Assembly: GCA_963169055.1 (NCBI GenBank) | Contig: CAUJFU010000362.1 | Coordinates: 1-17,628, forward strand | Length of the DNA: 17,628 nucleotides | Reading direction: 5' to 3' | Source: Myxococcota bacterium | Lineage (GTDB): Bacteria; Myxococcota_C; UBA6777 | Shown: positions 14,912 to 17,628 of the stretch, piece by piece | How positions within the stretch are numbered: the first letter of the stretch is position 1 | How the letters are laid out: every line of letters begins with the position of its first letter | Translations under genes and position numbers: made by a program | The notes under the pieces: model-generated | What the model saw: the letters and a program-made list of their open reading frames with translations, nothing else | What the model was told of the DNA's origin: nothing | Databases searched by the model: none

Positions 14912-15133
14912 ATGAACCCCGCGAAACGCAAGGCAGAAGAGTACATCCAGCGGTTGATCGCGACGCCGAATATCGCGACGTGTACTCGGACTGCTTTGTG
15001 TGGGCCGACGTTGGCTGCGCACGACGCATACACCCGCCTGCTCAAAAGCAACTGCGTAACCCCTACCTGTGTTGATAGAACGAAGGGTGGGATGATGTGT
15101 CCCCCCATACCACACGAGGAACCACCATGCTGA
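14912..15133 (+). CDS. Small six-cysteine protein of unknown function
   Basis: The ATG has GGAGG five bases upstream. The 73-residue product has a charged helical start (NPAKRKAEEYIQRL) and six cysteines at 24, 30, 48, 53, 63 and 73 (CTRTALC, NCVTPTC, MMCPP, final PPC), with no signal peptide. Its TGA stop overlaps the start of the YhhN gene by seven bases, so the two are probably translated together. The Cys pattern could bind metal or form disulfides; I recognise no family. The opposite strand is also open here, so reality rests on the start signal and coupling. Confidence 0.5.
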   Translation: MNPAKRKAEEYIQRLIATPNIATCTRTALCGPTLAAHDAYTRLLKSNCVTPTCVDRTKGGMMCPPIPHEEPPC

Positions 15134-15786
15134 TCGTCAGTGTCATTTACTTTGGGTTGGCGTTGATCATCGCGATCAACGATACTTTCTTCATCAGCGC
15201 TCCCCATTACACCGTCATCGACGTCATTTTAAGAATCTCGATCTTGCTCCCCTTGCTCTTTGCTATCGTACAAAAAAACTCAAAGTATGCGAAAGTGTTG
15301 TACATCACTCTGTGGATCGTCCTGCTTGCAGACGCCACGCTGCCCATCTTTTTCCCTCTTGGGATGGGCATCTTCCTGATCGCGCATCTCTTCAACATCT
15401 ACAATTTCTCCCAATACATCGAATTTTGCAAAGAAAAGCTCCTCTCTATTTTGCTTCCCGCGCTGCTCGCCTATGGCGTCGCGTTTGGACTCTACTTCTA
15501 CTTTCTCTTTCCCCATGAAAGCCTTCTGTTCCAGATTTTTACGGCGGTGTATCTGCTCGTGATCACGCTGGCATGGTCGTTTTCGATGACTGATTATGTG
15601 CAAAACAGGATCAGATGGGCTTTGATGGCCTCGCTCGGTATGTTTCTGTTCTTCTGTACCGATTTTCAAGTGGCTTACGAATTTCTCGCACAAGGGGATA
15701 TACCAAACTTTGGTTTCATCAACGCTTTTACGTATTACATCGGTCTCTTTTTGATGAGCAAAGCGACGTGGTATATCCAAGAGTAA
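15127..15786 (+). CDS. YhhN family membrane protein, probable lysoplasmalogenase
   Basis: The 219-residue protein has about eight hydrophobic helices and the YhhN/TMEM86 pattern: VLLADATLPIFFPLGMGIFLIAHLFNIY in the first half, and ALMASLGMFLFFCTDFQVAYEFL followed by FTYYIGLFLMSKATW near the end. Family enzymes in the inner membrane cleave the vinyl-ether bond of lysoplasmalogens, releasing an aldehyde. This would suit a myxobacterium-like host, as myxobacteria make plasmalogens. ATG 15127 has GAGGA upstream, and the start overlaps the end of the small Cys protein gene. Typical length for the family. Activity on a specific lipid is inference. Confidence 0.85.
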   Translation: MLIVSVIYFGLALIIAINDTFFISAPHYTVIDVILRISILLPLLFAIVQKNSKYAKVLYITLWIVLLADATLPIFFPLGMGIFLIAHLFNIYNFSQYIEFCKEKLLSILLPALLAYGVAFGLYFYFLFPHESLLFQIFTAVYLLVITLAWSFSMTDYVQNRIRWALMASLGMFLFFCTDFQVAYEFLAQGDIPNFGFINAFTYYIGLFLMSKATWYIQE

Positions 15787-16122
15787 ACAGCTTCTATTCT
15801 TATTTTATCATTTGGAAAATCTTTACTCTATTCGTCAGTTAGATCGATTCTATCTTTACGAAATATTCGATTCTATCCCTCTGAACAGATCGACTCTTTC
15901 TTTGCGAAAAGATATTCTCCGTCCATCCGAAGAGATCCACCATCGTCATACAACTTGACAGTTCGACGCCCCACGTCTACGCTCGGCGAAAGGCAAAGCA
16001 AATCGACGCGTTGCGTCATCTGAGTGCTCGCCACGATCCCATCAAGAAGAATCATTGCTTTTCGGTGGTTTAGCGCATAGGGGCGCGGATCCGATAGCCA
16101 ACGAGCTTGCAGAGTGAGCTGG
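15787..16122. other. Region between YhhN and kinase genes, with repeats and a doubtful minus-strand ORF
   Basis: Bases 15787-15870 are AT-rich. AGATCGATTCTATCTTTACG (15840-15859) recurs imperfectly as AGATCGACTCTTTCTTTGCG at about 15887-15906, with TTCGATTCTATCC between. On the minus strand, 16055-15873 could encode about 60 residues (MILLDGIVASTQMTQ ... GRRTVKLYDDGG). Codon choice looks protein-like, but there is no ribosome site, and the longer frame to 16217 overlaps the kinase start. It may be a remnant gene, so I do not call it as a CDS. Confidence 0.4.
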
Positions 16123-17628
16123 ATGACACAAAAACAAGAGACATCCGTGTGGTTAGGAAATCGCCGATACGAGTTGTTGGGTGAGTTGGGAGAGGGAGGG
16201 TTTGGTGTGGTGTTCAAAGCCCTCGATCACCAGCTCAACACGGTCGTGGCGCTCAAGACGCTCAAGACTCCAGACGCGGAGATGCTTTCCAAATTCAAAC
16301 GAGAGTTTCGGGCCCTCGCAGATCTCGCCCATCCCAATCTCGTCGCTCTTCACGACCTTGTAGCCGACGACGAGACAGGTCGACTGTTCTTCACGATGGA
16401 ACTGATCGATGGGGTGGACTTTTTGGAATACACCAGAAAACAATCCACGCATCCCTTGGGGAGTCCCCCAAAGCTGTCATCCTTTGTCGAAGGCCCCACC
16501 CGCTCTCTTCTCGCCATGCAGGCTTACCTCGACACCAGATCCATCTCCGACATCGGCTTGCCTACAGGCGAAGACGAAGAAAAGCCTCGAAACAACCCCA
16601 AGCATCCAGCCGAACACTCCGCTCCACCCGCATCTCGCGCCCCTTTCCATCTAGGACGCCTGCTCAGTTCACTCCGCCAACTGGCACAAGGCGTCGATAC
16701 CCTCCATCGGATGGGCCTGCTTCATCGAGACCTCAAACCCTCAAATGTCCTCGTCACTCCCGAAGGGCGCGTCGTGATCCTCGACTTTGGACTGGTCGCG
16801 GATCTACGCCACAACAAACTTAATCTCGACCAAGATCTTAAAGCTGCTGGAACACCCGCATATATGTCTCCAGAGCAAGCCTACCAACGAGCACTGACCG
16901 AGGCCAGCGATTGGTACAGTGTTGGCGTGATCTTGTACCAAGCCCTCACAGGAAGGCTTCCTTTCGAGGGGACTTACGCTGAGATCCTGCAAAAAAAACA
17001 AACCCGCAAACCAAGCCCCCCCCGCGAATGGTTTGACGAGATCCCAGAATGGCTCGACCAGCTCACGCTCGATCTGCTTCAACCTATTCCGAAAGATCGA
17101 CCCAAAAGCATCGATATCCTCGAACGGATCGGCGCACAGATCCCCGCAGATTCACAGATGCGCTCGGAGAGCCTCGCGGGACAGATGCCGCTCATCGGTC
17201 GCATGACCGAACTCAAAGAACTCCGACGCGCCTTCCAACAAACAGAGAGCGGCCAATCAAGAGCCCTCTTCATCGAAGGCGAGAGCGGTATCGGAAAAAG
17301 CCATCTCGCCCGCCTTGCGGTCGCTCTTCTACAGGGAGAAGCCCCCTCTCTCGTCCTGTGCGCCCGCTGCTACAAACAAGAATCCATCCCCTACAAAGCG
17401 ATGGACGGGCTGATGGAGCAACTCAGCCACTATCTGAATATGCTCCCTCCCTCCGAACTCAGAACCCTAATCCCCGAAGGGATCGAAGAGTTAACACAGA
17501 TCTTTCGAGTTCTGCGGCGCGTCCGTCCCCTTCAAATCGACGAGTACGAGCAAGCGCTTGATCCAACAGAACAACGGCGTCGGGGCTTTGGCGCGTTGCG
17601 AGAGTTACTGCACCGCCTTTCCAAAAAA
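16123..17628 (+). CDS. Ser/Thr protein kinase fused to AAA-type ATPase (partial, runs off window)
   Basis: Only the first 502 residues are present; the frame is open at the window edge. The kinase has a glycine loop GELGEGGFGVV (20-30), Lys45 in VALKTL, catalytic HRDLKPSN (201-208), DFG at 221-223 and GTPAYMSPEQ, so it should be active. Between the hinge (ELIDGVDFLEY) and the catalytic helix is an unusual Pro/Ser-rich insert of about 75 residues. After the kinase, PLIGRMTELKEL leads into a nucleotide-binding domain with Walker A GESGIGKS (386-393). This is the layout of the PknK-like, multi-domain signalling kinases abundant in myxobacteria, which often carry TPR repeats further on. The start ATG has only a weak upstream site; GTG at 16114 is an alternative. 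No neighbour suggests its target. Confidence 0.9.
   Translation, partial: MTQKQETSVWLGNRRYELLGELGEGGFGVVFKALDHQLNTVVALKTLKTPDAEMLSKFKREFRALADLAHPNLVALHDLVADDETGRLFFTMELIDGVDFLEYTRKQSTHPLGSPPKLSSFVEGPTRSLLAMQAYLDTRSISDIGLPTGEDEEKPRNNPKHPAEHSAPPASRAPFHLGRLLSSLRQLAQGVDTLHRMGLLHRDLKPSNVLVTPEGRVVILDFGLVADLRHNKLNLDQDLKAAGTPAYMSPEQAYQRALTEASDWYSVGVILYQALTGRLPFEGTYAEILQKKQTRKPSPPREWFDEIPEWLDQLTLDLLQPIPKDRPKSIDILERIGAQIPADSQMRSESLAGQMPLIGRMTELKELRRAFQQTESGQSRALFIEGESGIGKSHLARLAVALLQGEAPSLVLCARCYKQESIPYKAMDGLMEQLSHYLNMLPPSELRTLIPEGIEELTQIFRVLRRVRPLQIDEYEQALDPTEQRRRGFGALRELLHRLSKK

Noticed and set aside
14321-15115. Minus-strand open frame of 264 codons over the divergent region
   Set aside because: It lies in another frame of the selenoprotein, includes the promoter region, and shows no domain; the start has no support.

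Overview
The window looks like chromosomal DNA of a myxobacterium-like (Myxococcota, formerly deltaproteobacterial) organism of moderate GC. This is inferred from gene style and not from a marker gene: a Hanks-type kinase fused to an AAA-type ATPase, a surface lipoprotein with a Ser/Glu/Thr/Pro-rich linker and a sulfatase-modifying-factor domain, a YhhN (lysoplasmalogenase) protein, and two HEAT-like paralogues. I recognised no rRNA, tRNA, CRISPR array or classical insertion sequence.

Layout. (1) 71-4524, minus strand: two adjacent, distantly paralogous alpha-helical repeat proteins of unknown function. (2) 4688-7239, plus strand: an FGE-like lipoprotein that appears catalytically dead, then a SAM-dependent methyltransferase. 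(3) 7236-10946, minus strand: a metal-response unit made of a MerR-family regulator, a DUF3347 lipoprotein overlapping it by ATGA, and a PIB-1 copper ATPase. A textbook MerR-type promoter with a 19-bp spacer and a dyad lies upstream at 11093-11123. (4) 11229-12404, plus strand: a DUF819 membrane protein. (5) 12416-14625, minus strand: a predicted selenoprotein with a heavy-metal-associated fold, followed downstream by homoserine dehydrogenase. (6) 14912-15786, plus strand: a small six-cysteine protein overlapping a YhhN membrane enzyme. (7) 16123 to the window end, plus strand: a large kinase-ATPase that runs off the edge.

Two observations stand out. First, the frame at 14625-13942 is interrupted by a single TGA at 14292-14290. 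It falls where an HMA/MerP-type metal-binding motif (GMTC...CP) should have its first cysteine. Twenty bases later comes a perfect 6-bp hairpin with a 5-base loop carrying G at its second position, which is what a bacterial SECIS looks like. The best reading is one 227-residue selenoprotein rather than two short ORFs. Second, a structured repeat of about 120-145 bp occurs four times (1425-1569, 6162-6307, 9782-9898, 13764-13882). It has two hairpins and a long-range outer helix, with paired base changes between copies. Three copies are intergenic; one lies inside an open reading frame without breaking it, reminiscent of Rickettsia palindromic elements.

The minus-strand metal genes read as one programme: the regulator senses metal, the lipoprotein probably binds copper outside the cytoplasm, and the ATPase exports it. 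The nearby selenoprotein may also handle soft metals, but that link is inference. All coordinates and motifs were read by eye; no searches, folding or alignments were computed.
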